Shown in pieces: positions 1-8,088 of a stretch of 64,000 nt of DNA. The stretch covers positions 39,613 through 103,612 of the forward strand of contig DDCH01000009.1 of the NCBI GenBank assembly GCA_002335055.1, read 5' to 3'. A program made the position numbers and the translations under genes. The notes beneath the pieces are model-generated. The model worked only from the letters and a program-made list of their open reading frames with translations. It did no database searches and had not been told where the DNA came from. Numbering within the stretch: position 1 is the stretch's first letter; each line of letters begins with the position of its first letter. This stretch comes from Sulfurimonas sp. UBA2011. Its GTDB lineage: Bacteria > Campylobacterota > Campylobacteria > Campylobacterales > Sulfurimonadaceae.

Positions 1-1
1 A

Positions 2-511
2 TTTTCTGACTCTATGAAGTATGGAAAATGGTATCATGCAGCTCCTAGCTTTTTAAATCTGAACATAGATGCTAGTATCTGTAATCGTGCAAGTATGTTT
101 AGAAGTTTAGAAGAAAATGCAGCGATAGTCTCAAGTATAAACCTAGAAAGAATTAAAGAGTTTAGTGGTATAGAGATACAAGAGATAGTTTTTGCAGGTG
201 GAGCTAGTCGTGGTTCACTTTGGTCACAGATACTCGCAGATGTAACAGGCTACAGAGTTAAAATACCTAAGGTTACTGAAGCTACTGCTTTAGGTGCTGC
301 AATGGCTGCTGGAGTTGGCTGTGGTATATATAAAGACCTAGTAAGTGCTGCACAAGAGTTAGTTGTCTGGGACAAAACTTACGAACCAAATATGCTAAAT
401 AAAAAAATCTATGATGCTATAAAAATAAAATGGCAAAAAGCATATGAAACACAGCTCAAGTTAGTTGATGAAAACATTACTACAAGTATGTGGAAAGCAC
501 CAGGATTGTAA
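2..511 (+). CDS. lsrK: FGGY-family sugar kinase, LsrK-like autoinducer-2 kinase (C-terminal part)
   Basis: The gene enters from the left edge; only the last ~169 codons are present and the start lies outside the window. The sequence is the FGGY C-terminal ATPase lobe: FAGGASRGSLWSQILADVTG is the adenosine-binding GG(A/G)S segment, followed by an EATALGAAMAAGVG helix. The last residues (TTSMWKAPGL) match the characteristic end of LsrK, which phosphorylates the quorum signal AI-2 in the cytoplasm. Xylulokinase or glycerol kinase relatives share the fold, so substrate is inferred from the LsrK-like tail. The next gene begins 1 nt after the stop, so the two are probably cotranscribed. Confidence 0.72.
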   Translation, partial: FSDSMKYGKWYHAAPSFLNLNIDASICNRASMFRSLEENAAIVSSINLERIKEFSGIEIQEIVFAGGASRGSLWSQILADVTGYRVKIPKVTEATALGAAMAAGVGCGIYKDLVSAAQELVVWDKTYEPNMLNKKIYDAIKIKWQKAYETQLKLVDENITTSMWKAPGL

Positions 512-512
512 A

Positions 513-1121
513 ATGGAATATACTGTATTTTTAGATATCATCGGAACTATTGCATTTAGTCTCTCTGGGTATATTTTAGCAGCCAAAGCAAGGTATGACA
601 TATTGGGAATTCTAGTCGTCTCTTTTATTACAGCTTTTGGTGGTGGTATTGTGAGAGACTTACTTACAAACAGAGTCCCTTTTATTTTTCATGAGACATA
701 TCCTATCAGTATCGTTTTATTAACCGTAATTATTGCTTATTTATTAAAACTTCATAAACATACAAGACTTACTGATAACATTGTTTTTCATGTAAGTGAT
801 AGTATAGGACTGAGTATGTTTGCATTTACTGGTGCCGTGGTAGGTTTAGAGGCTGATTTCAACCTGGCCGGTGTAATTTTCTTGTCTTTCTTAACGGCTG
901 TAGGAGGGGGAATTATCCGTGATATGATGATGAATAAGGTGCCATTTGTCTTAACCAATGATTTTTATGGAACCATTGCAATCTTACTTGGATTTTTAAT
1001 ATGGTTTATAGACAATTTTTTTATTCTAAATACTACTATATCAGTTTTACTTTTAGTATTTGGAACTGCTATGAGGCTTTTAGCTATCAAATATCAATGG
1101 AAACTTCCAAAACTAATTTAA
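513..1121 (+). CDS. TRIC/UPF0126 family membrane protein
   Basis: A 202-residue integral membrane protein made of two homologous halves. Each half carries the family glycine motif: FGGGIVRDLL near residue 45 and VGGGIIRDMM near residue 130. These kinked glycine helices are typical of bacterial TRIC (trimeric intracellular cation channel-like, formerly UPF0126) proteins with about seven transmembrane helices. The start at 513 was chosen over an in-frame upstream ATG at 465 because it sits just after the kinase stop and gives the family's usual N-terminus (MEYTVFLDIIGTIAFSLSGY). Function is presumed K+ or monovalent-cation conduction; the physiological role in bacteria is uncertain. Confidence 0.85.
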   Translation: MEYTVFLDIIGTIAFSLSGYILAAKARYDILGILVVSFITAFGGGIVRDLLTNRVPFIFHETYPISIVLLTVIIAYLLKLHKHTRLTDNIVFHVSDSIGLSMFAFTGAVVGLEADFNLAGVIFLSFLTAVGGGIIRDMMMNKVPFVLTNDFYGTIAILLGFLIWFIDNFFILNTTISVLLLVFGTAMRLLAIKYQWKLPKLI

Positions 1122-1123
1122 AA

Positions 1124-1798
1124 TTAGTCTGAGGAAGGAAGTCCAAATTTCTGAGTAACCATCTCACCATCTTCATTAAAGAAAAGATAATACAGCATAT
1201 CCTTTTTGACACTCATTCCCGCTAAGAAACGCAAGGCTAGGTTTGCTTGAAGTGATGCAATATGCATAACTATAGGAGCAGCAATACCAGCAGGAGTTTT
1301 TGTGATAATTTTAAAAGCATCATTAAAAGATGACTTATCTATAAAACATACTTGACCATGAAAAGCTTCAACACTTCCATAAACCCACGGTAGGTTTACT
1401 TTTTTTGCATAAGTATTGATATCTCCGCGAGTAGGAAGGTTATCCGTCGCATCTATAATTAAGTCAACTTCTATGTTTTTTTCACTCCAAGTTTTAAAGT
1501 CACACTCATGAGCAATAGCTTTAACATAAGGGCACCTTTCTTCTATTATTTTAGCATTGAGAGTAGCTTTGTTCTTGCCTTCATCACCCATAGTAAAAGC
1601 AATTTGACGGTGAATATTATGCAGACTTACTTCATCAAAGTCTATCATATGAATTTCACCAATACCACTAGCACCAAGAGCAAATGCGAGAGAAGAACCT
1701 AGTCCTCCTGAACCTACAATAGCAATTTTTTTGTTTTGAAGTGATTTTTGTGTCTCTTCGCCCCAAAGTTGTACTTGTCTGTGAAAATATTGTATCAT
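1124..1798 (-). CDS. thiF: ThiF/MoeB/HesA-type E1-like adenylyltransferase
   Basis: A 224-residue protein with the E1 Rossmann nucleotide motif GSGGLGSS near residue 30, an acidic strand followed by the SLHNIHRQ segment that contacts ATP, and DATDNLPTR near residue 117. Enzymes of this family adenylate the C-terminal glycine of ThiS or MoaD-like sulfur carriers. The CxxC zinc pairs of MoeB are absent, as in short ThiF/HesA forms. It is last in a tight operon metX-xseB-nitrilase-like-thiF-like and overlaps the preceding stop by 4 nt. No thiS or moaD gene lies beside it, so whether the partner is thiamine or molybdopterin related cannot be decided here. Confidence 0.78.
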   Translation of the reverse strand: MIQYFHRQVQLWGEETQKSLQNKKIAIVGSGGLGSSLAFALGASGIGEIHMIDFDEVSLHNIHRQIAFTMGDEGKNKATLNAKIIEERCPYVKAIAHECDFKTWSEKNIEVDLIIDATDNLPTRGDINTYAKKVNLPWVYGSVEAFHGQVCFIDKSSFNDAFKIITKTPAGIAAPIVMHIASLQANLALRFLAGMSVKKDMLYYLFFNEDGEMVTQKFGLPSSD

Positions 1799-2592
1799 GA
1801 TTTAATCCTTTTATTTATTGTATCTTTAAAGCCCCAAGCACGACGTGCATGAACAACTTCAGTATGAGTCATATCAACTATCATTAACTCTTCTTTATTC
1901 CCTAAGTGAGAGAGTATCTCACCATGAGGTGAAGCAAGAATGGAGTCTCCATAAAACTTCCATAAAAATTCTTTATCTAAATACTCACCGATTCTATTTG
2001 CCCGTAATACATAACAGTTATTTGTAAAAGCACGTGTACTTATGAGTGCTTTCCATCTTTTATAAGACTCAAATGTTGCTACACTTGGAACTAAGATAGC
2101 ATCGATTTTCTTTTCTTTTAATGAGTGAAATATCTCATCAAAGTGTAGCTCAAAACCACTTATAACACCAAATTTAAAACCATCAATTTTAAATATCATT
2201 GGAGTTTGTATAGTATCTATAGTATTAGAGAAAAATTTCTCTTCATTCCAGTGGCTATAGTTGATTAAAATTTGCTGTTGATAATAAGAAGTAGAAGAGG
2301 GTGAGAATTTTGCTATTGTTTTAAACAGAGCATCTTTTTTTACAAGAATTAGGGGTGCTATTATTGTCATAGAGTAAGTAGATGAGAGTTCTTTGAGTAT
2401 CTTTATTTGGTGACTTGCCTGCTCTTTTATCATACTTAGTGACATGTTTTGGAGTTCTTTAAAAAAAGGGTTTAAAACATACTCACCTAGAAGTAAAACT
2501 TTTACACCTTTTTTATGAGCTACACGAATATTATTATAGAGTTTTGTAGAACTCATCCCTTGTGCATTTAACTGAAGAACAGCAGCTCTCAT
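1795..2592 (-). CDS. Nitrilase-superfamily protein, probable pseudoenzyme
   Basis: A 265-residue carbon-nitrogen hydrolase fold. The conserved Glu is visible in LLLGEYVLNP, but the nucleophile motif, normally IC(Y/W)(D/E)xRFPE, reads SGFELHFDE, so glycine replaces the catalytic cysteine. The usual lysine position (YxK) reads YYQQQ. The protein therefore keeps the scaffold but lacks two of the Glu-Lys-Cys triad residues. The frame is intact with no stops, and its neighbours are close (xseB ends 1 nt upstream; thiF-like overlaps by 4 nt), which argues for a maintained, non-hydrolytic role rather than recent decay. Confidence 0.75.
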   Translation of the reverse strand: MRAAVLQLNAQGMSSTKLYNNIRVAHKKGVKVLLLGEYVLNPFFKELQNMSLSMIKEQASHQIKILKELSSTYSMTIIAPLILVKKDALFKTIAKFSPSSTSYYQQQILINYSHWNEEKFFSNTIDTIQTPMIFKIDGFKFGVISGFELHFDEIFHSLKEKKIDAILVPSVATFESYKRWKALISTRAFTNNCYVLRANRIGEYLDKEFLWKFYGDSILASPHGEILSHLGNKEELMIVDMTHTEVVHARRAWGFKDTINKRIKS

Positions 2593-2778
2593 CTAAGATA
2601 CTTTAATCTCTTGGATTTTTATCTTAGCATCTTCAAGAATTTTTTGTGCATCTTGAAGTTCTTTCATGCCACTTTCATAAGCCTTAACACTATTTTGTAG
2701 AGTTATTTCAGGGCTCATTAGTACCTCTAATGTTTTTTTTGCATTTTGCAATTTTGTTTCAAAGTCTGTTTTAGCCAT
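2593..2778 (-). CDS. xseB: Exodeoxyribonuclease VII small subunit
   Basis: A 61-residue helical protein of the XseB family. The signature lies in the first half: ETKLQNAKKTLEVLMSPE followed by SVKAYESGMKEL. XseB subunits decorate the XseA helical stalk to form ExoVII, which degrades single-stranded DNA. It overlaps the end of metX by 8 nt. xseA is not in this window, so the subunits are encoded apart. The length is at the short end of normal for the family (60-85 residues). Confidence 0.88.
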   Translation of the reverse strand: MAKTDFETKLQNAKKTLEVLMSPEITLQNSVKAYESGMKELQDAQKILEDAKIKIQEIKVS

Positions 2779-3877
2779 TGAGGATATCCTTTATATATGT
2801 GTCAAATTTATCGAGTTCAACAAGAAATGCATCATGTCCATAGTCACTGTCTATATCTATGTATGTATGCTCTGTATTTCCTATGGCCGAGAGTTCTTCT
2901 GCTAACTCTTGCATCTCAAAATTTTTAAACAGTCCATCATTCTTAAAACTGATGAGATGGAGTTGTGAAGTTACTCTTTTTAGTGCTTCACCAAGTGAGT
3001 CAAATCCACGAGCTAAGTCATAAATATTTATAGCTTTTGTGATGTAGAGATAAGCAAGTGGATCAAACCATTTTGTAAAGTTATAACCATTATACTCTAG
3101 ATAAGACTCTACTTGAAACTTTCCAAAAAGCTCATATAAACCATCTGTAAGTCTATATTCACGTCCAAATTTTTCTCGCATTGATTCATGTGAAAGAAAG
3201 CTTATATGTCCAGCCATACGACCAACAGCCATACCAGATAAACCCTGTTCTTTAATAATTTCAGGGTCATAGTAACCTTGTTTAAAGTCAGGGTCTTTAA
3301 GGATAGACTCCTGTGCAACCTTATTAAAAGCTATAGCCCAAGGCTGTGTTGCATGAGTTGTTGCGAGCGATATAATTTTATTTGCAAAGTTTGGATAGTG
3401 AATGGCAAATTGTAATGCTTGCATGCCACCCATACTCCCACCAATAATTGCTTCAACTCTATGAATATCAAGTCTATCAAATAAAATTCTTTGTGCTTTT
3501 ACCATGTCTTTTATACTAACAACGGGAAACTTGTAACGATATGCTTCATGATGGGGATGTCTCATGCTCATTGGGCCAGTTGAACCAAAACAAGAGCCTA
3601 TAACATTTGAACAGATTACGAAGTATTTATCAGTGTCTATAGTTTTACCACTACCTATAAGGCCATCCCACCAACCTGACTTATTATCATCTTTATACAT
3701 TCCTGCAGCATGATGACTCCCTGTGAGTGCATGACAAACTACTATTACATTACTTTTATCGTCATTAAGAGTACCATATGTCTCATATGTGATGTCATAA
3801 GGTTCTAAAATACGTCCACTCTCTAAATAGAGTGGATTTGTAAAGTGTTCGGTATATGTTTGTAGGTTTAATGACAA
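2771..3877 (-). CDS. metX: Homoserine O-acetyltransferase
   Basis: A 368-residue alpha/beta-hydrolase of the MetX family, transferring acetyl from acetyl-CoA to homoserine in the first committed step of methionine synthesis. Visible landmarks are VVCHALTGSHHA near residue 50, the nucleophile elbow GGSMGGMQALQFA near residue 146, DPLAYLYITKAI, and the C-terminal catalytic histidine in DSDYGHDAFL. It heads a four-gene minus-strand operon (xseB, nitrilase-like, thiF-like). Only about 50 nt separate it from the next gene upstream, and no SAM riboswitch-like structure is evident there. Confidence 0.93.
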   Translation of the reverse strand: MSLNLQTYTEHFTNPLYLESGRILEPYDITYETYGTLNDDKSNVIVVCHALTGSHHAAGMYKDDNKSGWWDGLIGSGKTIDTDKYFVICSNVIGSCFGSTGPMSMRHPHHEAYRYKFPVVSIKDMVKAQRILFDRLDIHRVEAIIGGSMGGMQALQFAIHYPNFANKIISLATTHATQPWAIAFNKVAQESILKDPDFKQGYYDPEIIKEQGLSGMAVGRMAGHISFLSHESMREKFGREYRLTDGLYELFGKFQVESYLEYNGYNFTKWFDPLAYLYITKAINIYDLARGFDSLGEALKRVTSQLHLISFKNDGLFKNFEMQELAEELSAIGNTEHTYIDIDSDYGHDAFLVELDKFDTYIKDILNG

Positions 3878-3927
3878 GTTTCAGTACTCCGTAAAATAAT
3901 AATGTTATTTTAGCATTAATGACTTAA

Positions 3928-4383
3928 TTAAGCTTCAAGAGCTGATTTATTTAGGATTTCTTCTTTAGTATTTTGTAAAAATTCTAAAATATTTTCTTGG
4001 TAAGAAATCGTATCTGGGTCATGTGATAGTAAAAGAAGGGGTTTAAGCGCTTTTATATCTATCTTCCTTGCATAACGAGGAACAATTTTTAGTTCTTTTA
4101 ATATACTATAGACAAGTTGGTCTATATCAAAATTGTTGTCTTTACATTTTTGTATGAGTTCTTGAGTAGCAATCATTAGTAAGTCAGAGCGCTCTTCATC
4201 TCCATTATAGATATTCATTCCAATATCTTTAACTACTTTATAATACTCAAGAGGTAGTTTGTCATTCGCAGCAATTACAAGTGTAAATATTTTTGCACGA
4301 AATGCTAGAGAACCATGGTGATGTACAAAAAACTCACGAAAAGCACTGAAAAAATAATGTTTAAGACGAAATCCAAGTCGCAT
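3928..4383 (-). CDS. Conserved hypothetical protein, 151 aa
   Basis: A soluble, helix-rich protein of 151 residues with a basic N-terminus (MRLGFRLKHYFFSAFREF) and a heptad-like acidic/basic remainder. No signal peptide, membrane segment or catalytic motif is visible. The repeated aliphatic spacing around LIQKCKDNNFDIDQLVYSIL suggests a helical bundle. It is divergently oriented to yebC, with the two genes sharing a 69-nt intergenic promoter region. I do not recognise the family, so no function is proposed. Confidence 0.6.
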   Translation of the reverse strand: MRLGFRLKHYFFSAFREFFVHHHGSLAFRAKIFTLVIAANDKLPLEYYKVVKDIGMNIYNGDEERSDLLMIATQELIQKCKDNNFDIDQLVYSILKELKIVPRYARKIDIKALKPLLLLSHDPDTISYQENILEFLQNTKEEILNKSALEA

Positions 4384-4418
4384 ATATATTCCTTAAACAT
4401 TATTATACAATGAAACGC

Positions 4419-4424
4419 TATAAT
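4419..4424 (+). promoter_or_regulatory. -10 box of the yebC promoter
   Basis: TATAAT follows an AT-rich stretch 29 nt before the yebC start, with a GAGGAA-type ribosome site (4442-4447) in between. There is no convincing -35 element, in keeping with the -10-centred promoters of this lineage. Confidence 0.55.
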
Positions 4425-4452
4425 TACGAAATAATAAATATGAGGAACTTTT

Positions 4453-5163
4453 ATGGGTAGAGCGTTTGAGTATAGAAAAGCATCAAAATTAAAGAGATGG
4501 GGAGCAATGTCAAAGCTTTTCCCTAAACTTGGTAAAGTAATAACAATGGCTGCAAAAGAGGGTGGTGGGGATCCAGATATGAATCCTAAGCTACGTACTG
4601 CAATTCTTAATGCTAAATCTGAAAATATGCCAAAAGATAATATTGATGCGGCTATTAAGCGAGCTACTGCAAAAGATTTAAAAGATATGACTGAGGTAAA
4701 CTTTGAAGGTAAAGCATCATATGGTGTTTTAATCTTTATCGAGTGTGCCACCGATAACAACACTCGTACTGTTGCTAATGTAAAGAATATACTGACAAAA
4801 AATGGTGCAGAGATGTTAAACAAAGGCTCATTAGAGTTTATGTTTAGCCGTAAAGCCCTTTTTGAATTTGACTTAAAAGATGGTATGGATATTGAAGAAT
4901 TAGAACTTGAACTTATTGATGCAGGTCTAGAAGAGATTGAAGAAGAAGAGGGTGAGTGTTTAGTGACAGCTGATTTTACTAGTTTTGGTACATTAAATAC
5001 AGCACTAGAAGCGATGGAAATAGAGATTAAGAAAGCGACATTAGAACGAATTGCAAATACTCCAGTTACGATTAATGAAGAACAGCAAGAAGAAATTGAT
5101 AAAATCTTAGAACGATTAGAAGATGATGAAGATGTACAAAAAATATATACAAATTTAGCATAA
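4453..5163 (+). CDS. yebC: YebC/PmpR-family regulator/translation factor
   Basis: A 236-residue protein that begins with the family hallmark MGRAFEYRKASKLKRWGAM and continues with ARxGGxDPxxNxxLR (AAKEGGGDPDMNPKLRTAI), then NMPKDNIDAAIKRA. YebC-family proteins act as DNA-binding regulators in some bacteria (PmpR) and, in more recent work, as ribosome-associated factors relieving stalls. The acidic C-terminus (RLEDDEDVQKIYTN) is normal. It is followed 7 nt later by the IMPACT-family gene, suggesting a two-gene operon. The ATG has a good upstream GAGGAA site. Confidence 0.93.
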   Translation: MGRAFEYRKASKLKRWGAMSKLFPKLGKVITMAAKEGGGDPDMNPKLRTAILNAKSENMPKDNIDAAIKRATAKDLKDMTEVNFEGKASYGVLIFIECATDNNTRTVANVKNILTKNGAEMLNKGSLEFMFSRKALFEFDLKDGMDIEELELELIDAGLEEIEEEEGECLVTADFTSFGTLNTALEAMEIEIKKATLERIANTPVTINEEQQEEIDKILERLEDDEDVQKIYTNLA

Positions 5164-5170
5164 CTCTTTT

Positions 5171-5743
5171 ATGAAATATGTAAAATATATTTCAACTAAC
5201 ACACTTGAAGTCAAGCAATCGAAATTTATTGCTTGGCTTACTCCTTACGATACTTATAAAATCACCTTAGAAAAATTAAAAATACAACATCCAAAAGCTA
5301 GACATTTTGTTACTGCATATAGGTATCTAAATGAGTTTGAGCAGATAGTAGAGCATTTGAGTGATGATGGTGAACCAAAGGGAACCTCAGGTAAACCTTC
5401 ACTTATGGTGCTCCAAGGTCAAGAACTTATAAATACAGCCGTAATAATTGTTCGTTACTTTGGTGGTACTAAACTTGGTACTGGTGGTTTAGTAAGGGCT
5501 TATAGTGATGCAGTAAATTTAGTGTTAAATAAAGCATCATTTGAAGAATACAAAAAAGAAAAAGAAGTAAGTATAGAGATAGAATATAGTGATATTCGTT
5601 TTATTGATTATGAGTGTAAAGCTTTTAATATAAGTATTTTAGAGAAATTTTTTGAGAATAAAACGATATATAAAATAAAAGCAGATGAAGAGAGTATGGG
5701 AAAGTTTTTAGAGAAGGTTCAAAGAGTAATTATTACTCTTTGA
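5171..5743 (+). CDS. yigZ: IMPACT/YigZ family protein
   Basis: A 190-residue member of the UPF0029/IMPACT family. The core motifs are SKFIAWLTP near residue 17, HLSDDGEPKGTSGKP near residue 61, and VIIVRYFGGTKLGTGGLVRAYSDA near residue 85, here quoted in two overlapping pieces of the same segment. Eukaryotic IMPACT modulates GCN1; bacterial YigZ is structurally related to ribosomal-protein/EF-G domains, but its function is unproven. It lies immediately downstream of yebC. The last codons overlap a perfect 21-nt palindrome (5721-5741). Confidence 0.88.
   Translation: MKYVKYISTNTLEVKQSKFIAWLTPYDTYKITLEKLKIQHPKARHFVTAYRYLNEFEQIVEHLSDDGEPKGTSGKPSLMVLQGQELINTAVIIVRYFGGTKLGTGGLVRAYSDAVNLVLNKASFEEYKKEKEVSIEIEYSDIRFIDYECKAFNISILEKFFENKTIYKIKADEESMGKFLEKVQRVIITL
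5721..5741. repeat. Perfect 21-nt palindrome at the 3' end of yigZ
   Basis: AAAGAGTAAT, one central T, then ATTACTCTTT: two 10-base arms that are exact reverse complements. It covers the final codons of yigZ. It could fold as an RNA hairpin and help terminate the yebC-yigZ transcript, though there is no GC clamp or T-tract, or it may be a chance product of Val-Ile-Ile-Thr-Leu codons. Confidence 0.4.
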
Positions 5744-5860
5744 ATTTAGTAGATAGTTTACTTAATATAAACTCTTAGATTTTATTATGTTAAAGCATTG
5801 GAATATAGAGAGTTAGGAATAGTATAAGAAAAAAAGTAATATTAAAAAAATAATTTACTT

Positions 5861-6745
5861 TTATTTTGCATTATCATAGCCTATTTCTTTTAAAAAGTTT
5901 ACATCTTTAGTCCAGCCTTTTTTGACTACAACATGTAAGTTTAAATAAGCTTTTTTAGTACTTAGTCTCTCTATCTTTTCTCTGGCAGACTTACCAATCC
6001 TCTTAATACAATCACCACCTTTACCAATGATAATCCCTTTTTGAGACTCTTTTTCTATGATAATCATAGCTGTAATTACATCAACATGAGCCTCTTCATC
6101 AATACTCTCAATGATAACATCAGATTCATAAGGTACTTCATCACTTACATTCTCGAAAATTCCCTCACGAATAAATCCTGAGTATATATCACGTACTAGT
6201 TCGCTAGTTAAATCTTCTGGATTAAAAAGAAAAGGAGATTCAGGTAGGTTTCTTGTGATGAGTTTTAGTAAATCTTCATGACCTACTTTTTTAGGTATAG
6301 CAACAGGGACAAGTGCTTCGAAATGTTCTGCAAACTGGTTATAAGAAGCAATTGTTTTAAAGAGTTTTTCTTGTTTTACCTGGTCTATTTTACTTATAAC
6401 GATTATATGTTTAATATTTTTTTTGTTTAATTTTAAAAACTTCTGGTAATGTTCAACACTATCAGTTACAGGAGCAAGATAGATAATAAGGTCACAATCA
6501 CCCATAGCTTTGAGTGCTTCATCCATCATAAACTGGTTGAGTACTTTTTCTCTCTCATGTAATCCAGGAGTATCTACAAAAATTATTTGCGTATCTTCAA
6601 CCATAACAATAGCATTAGAACGACGTCTTGTTGCATTTGCTTTTTGGCTAACCATAGCAATTTTTTCACCGAGAAGGGAATTCATTAGAGTACTTTTTCC
6701 TGCGTTTGGACGCCCAATTAAAGAAACAAAACCAGCTTTTGTCAT
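5861..6745 (-). CDS. era: GTPase Era
   Basis: A 294-residue Ras-like GTPase plus KH domain. G1 is GRPNAGKS at residues 11-18, G3 is DTPGLHE near 58, and G4 is SKID near 120. The C-terminal KH loop IIIGKGGDCIKRIG binds the 3' end of 16S rRNA. Era is a checkpoint factor in 30S subunit assembly. It is the last gene of a minus-strand cluster argG-FTR/rhodanese-rplI-era. In this lineage hslV and hslU commonly lie between rplI and era; here only a scar remains (6767-6896). Confidence 0.95.
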   Translation of the reverse strand: MTKAGFVSLIGRPNAGKSTLMNSLLGEKIAMVSQKANATRRRSNAIVMVEDTQIIFVDTPGLHEREKVLNQFMMDEALKAMGDCDLIIYLAPVTDSVEHYQKFLKLNKKNIKHIIVISKIDQVKQEKLFKTIASYNQFAEHFEALVPVAIPKKVGHEDLLKLITRNLPESPFLFNPEDLTSELVRDIYSGFIREGIFENVSDEVPYESDVIIESIDEEAHVDVITAMIIIEKESQKGIIIGKGGDCIKRIGKSAREKIERLSTKKAYLNLHVVVKKGWTKDVNFLKEIGYDNAK

Positions 6746-6766
6746 ATAGTCACCTTTTTATGTGTT

Positions 6767-6896
6767 TTATAAGATATATCGTGAGAGGTCATCATCTTCG
6801 ACAACCTCGTCTAATTTGTTATGTACGAGTTCTTTCAGCACCGACAACAGCTTTATTTTTACTTTTATATGCAAGTATGGTAGTGGCATCAAACAT
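6767..6896 (-). pseudogene. hslVU: hslV'-'hslU deletion scar
   Basis: Between rplI and era the minus strand encodes two remnants joined at about 6835-6840. The first 19 codons from an ATG at 6896 read MFDATTILAYKSKNKAVVG, the unmistakable N-terminus of the HslV protease (Thr after the processed N-terminus, then TTILAYK). The next 22 codons, in another frame, end at 6767 with EDDDLSRYIL and a stop, the conserved C-terminus of the HslU ATPase. The first frame runs into a stop six codons past the join. An internal deletion from early hslV to late hslU explains this; hslV plus hslU are normally about 1.8-1.9 kb. The scar starts 5 nt after the rplI stop, exactly where hslV would start. Confidence 0.88.
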
Positions 6897-6901
6897 AAGT
6901 A

Positions 6902-7351
6902 CTACTTCTGACCTTGAACATCAACATGTAAAGTTGCATGGATACCGTGACCGAGTTTAAGGTCTAGGTAATGCTCACCAACAGTTTTAATAACTTTTTT
7001 ATCAGTGATATGTTTTTTGTCAATTGTAATACCGTGTTGCTCAAATAGTGCCTGAGCAACTTCATCCTTAGTGATAGAGCCAAAGAGATGACCATTATCA
7101 CCCATTTTTTTAGTGATGACAACTTCTGCTTTTTCTAATTTAATTGCATTCTCTTTTTGAAGAGTAATCTCAGCAGCTAAATCAGCAGCAGCTTGTATCT
7201 CATCTGCTTTATGCTGTGCTAAAATCTCAGTAGTTGCAGCTTTTGCAAAACCTTTTCCAATTAAAAAGTTTTTACCATAACCATCTTTGACTTCTTTAAC
7301 TTCGCCAGACTTTCCAAGACTTTTTACATCTTTAATTAGTAAAACCTTCAT
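6902..7351 (-). CDS. rplI: 50S ribosomal protein L9
   Basis: 149 residues, full length for bL9. The N-terminal rRNA-binding domain begins MKVLLIKDVKSLGKSGEV with the glycine-lysine segment VKDGYGKNFLIGKGFA. A long helix connects to the C-terminal domain (MGDNGHLFGSITKDEVAQAL). It stabilises the L1 stalk base region of the large subunit. It overlaps the FTR/rhodanese stop by 1 nt and is followed by the hslVU scar and era, so all are probably on one transcript. Confidence 0.95.
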   Translation of the reverse strand: MKVLLIKDVKSLGKSGEVKEVKDGYGKNFLIGKGFAKAATTEILAQHKADEIQAAADLAAEITLQKENAIKLEKAEVVITKKMGDNGHLFGSITKDEVAQALFEQHGITIDKKHITDKKVIKTVGEHYLDLKLGHGIHATLHVDVQGQK

Positions 7352-8088
7352 TAGTTTTCTTTTTCCCCACCGTAAGAAACTATACCGTGTGTAAGGTTAC
7401 CTAGTTTTGTATACCCTAAGTCAGGCATAATACGTGCAACATGCGCTGAACGACTACCTACATGACAGTAAAGAATGATGTTTTCATTTTTGTCTAGGTT
7501 TGCTTCTTCAAGAGCTTGGTAAAAACTACTTGTAGGGATAAGTGAGTCAGCACCTTTGATGTGTCCCATTTGCCATTCCATGTCTTCTCTAACATCAACA
7601 AGTTTAAATTTAACCATTCCTAAATCTCTAGCTTCAAGAAGCGCTACCATCTCATCTGAATCAATTTCAGCCTGATTTACAAGTACTTCACACTCTTCTT
7701 TCGTTAAACCACGTGAATGAACACGAACAGCTTCACCTAGTCCTAACTCAATTCTTTTTGCAGCTGCAAATTCTGGAGTACAAAAGATACCACAGTGACA
7801 AGCTCCAAGTTCAGGAATCTCTTTTTCAATTGCCGGAGTACAAGGACAAGTTCTGTTATCAACAGACTGAGGTTTACCATCTACTTCTTCAACCATAAAA
7901 CATGGACAAAAAAGTTTGTTGTACATCATCTTGTTACGAGCAAGACCCATCTGTACACCCTCATTTACTTCTTCTTGAGGGTTGTATTCCCAACCAAATT
8001 GACTAATCACCTTGTCAGTAAATTTAACAGTCTTTTCCATTCTTTCGATAAATTCAGGTGAATTCATATCTATTTTAATCATACTCAT
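7351..8088 (-). CDS. Ferredoxin-thioredoxin reductase catalytic domain fused to rhodanese
   Basis: 245 residues with two domains. Residues ~1-115 are the FTR catalytic (beta-chain) fold: the CPC...CPC...CHC array (LFCPCFMV, RTCPCTPA, ACHCGIFC) supplies four [4Fe-4S] ligands and the redox disulfide. Residues ~135-245 are a rhodanese domain with LVDVREDMEWQMGHIKGA and an active-site loop LYCHVGSRSA holding the persulfide cysteine. FTR normally passes electrons from ferredoxin to thioredoxin; the fusion suggests reduction of a sulfane-sulfur or persulfide intermediate in the cytoplasm. It shares single-base junctions with argG and rplI. The linker includes a FTR-like tail (GLTKEECEVL). Confidence 0.85.
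   Translation of the reverse strand: MSMIKIDMNSPEFIERMEKTVKFTDKVISQFGWEYNPQEEVNEGVQMGLARNKMMYNKLFCPCFMVEEVDGKPQSVDNRTCPCTPAIEKEIPELGACHCGIFCTPEFAAAKRIELGLGEAVRVHSRGLTKEECEVLVNQAEIDSDEMVALLEARDLGMVKFKLVDVREDMEWQMGHIKGADSLIPTSSFYQALEEANLDKNENIILYCHVGSRSAHVARIMPDLGYTKLGNLTHGIVSYGGEKEN

Noticed and set aside
3878..3927. SAM riboswitch upstream of metX
   Set aside because: The gap is about 50 nt with no compatible stems.
4305..4823. 172-codon minus-strand ORF
   Set aside because: Antisense to yebC, whose protein is unmistakable; composition is typical of a shadow frame.
6706..6960. 84-codon plus-strand ORF between era and rplI
   Set aside because: It runs antisense across the era start, the hslVU scar and the rplI end; the minus-strand reading gives real HslV and HslU termini.
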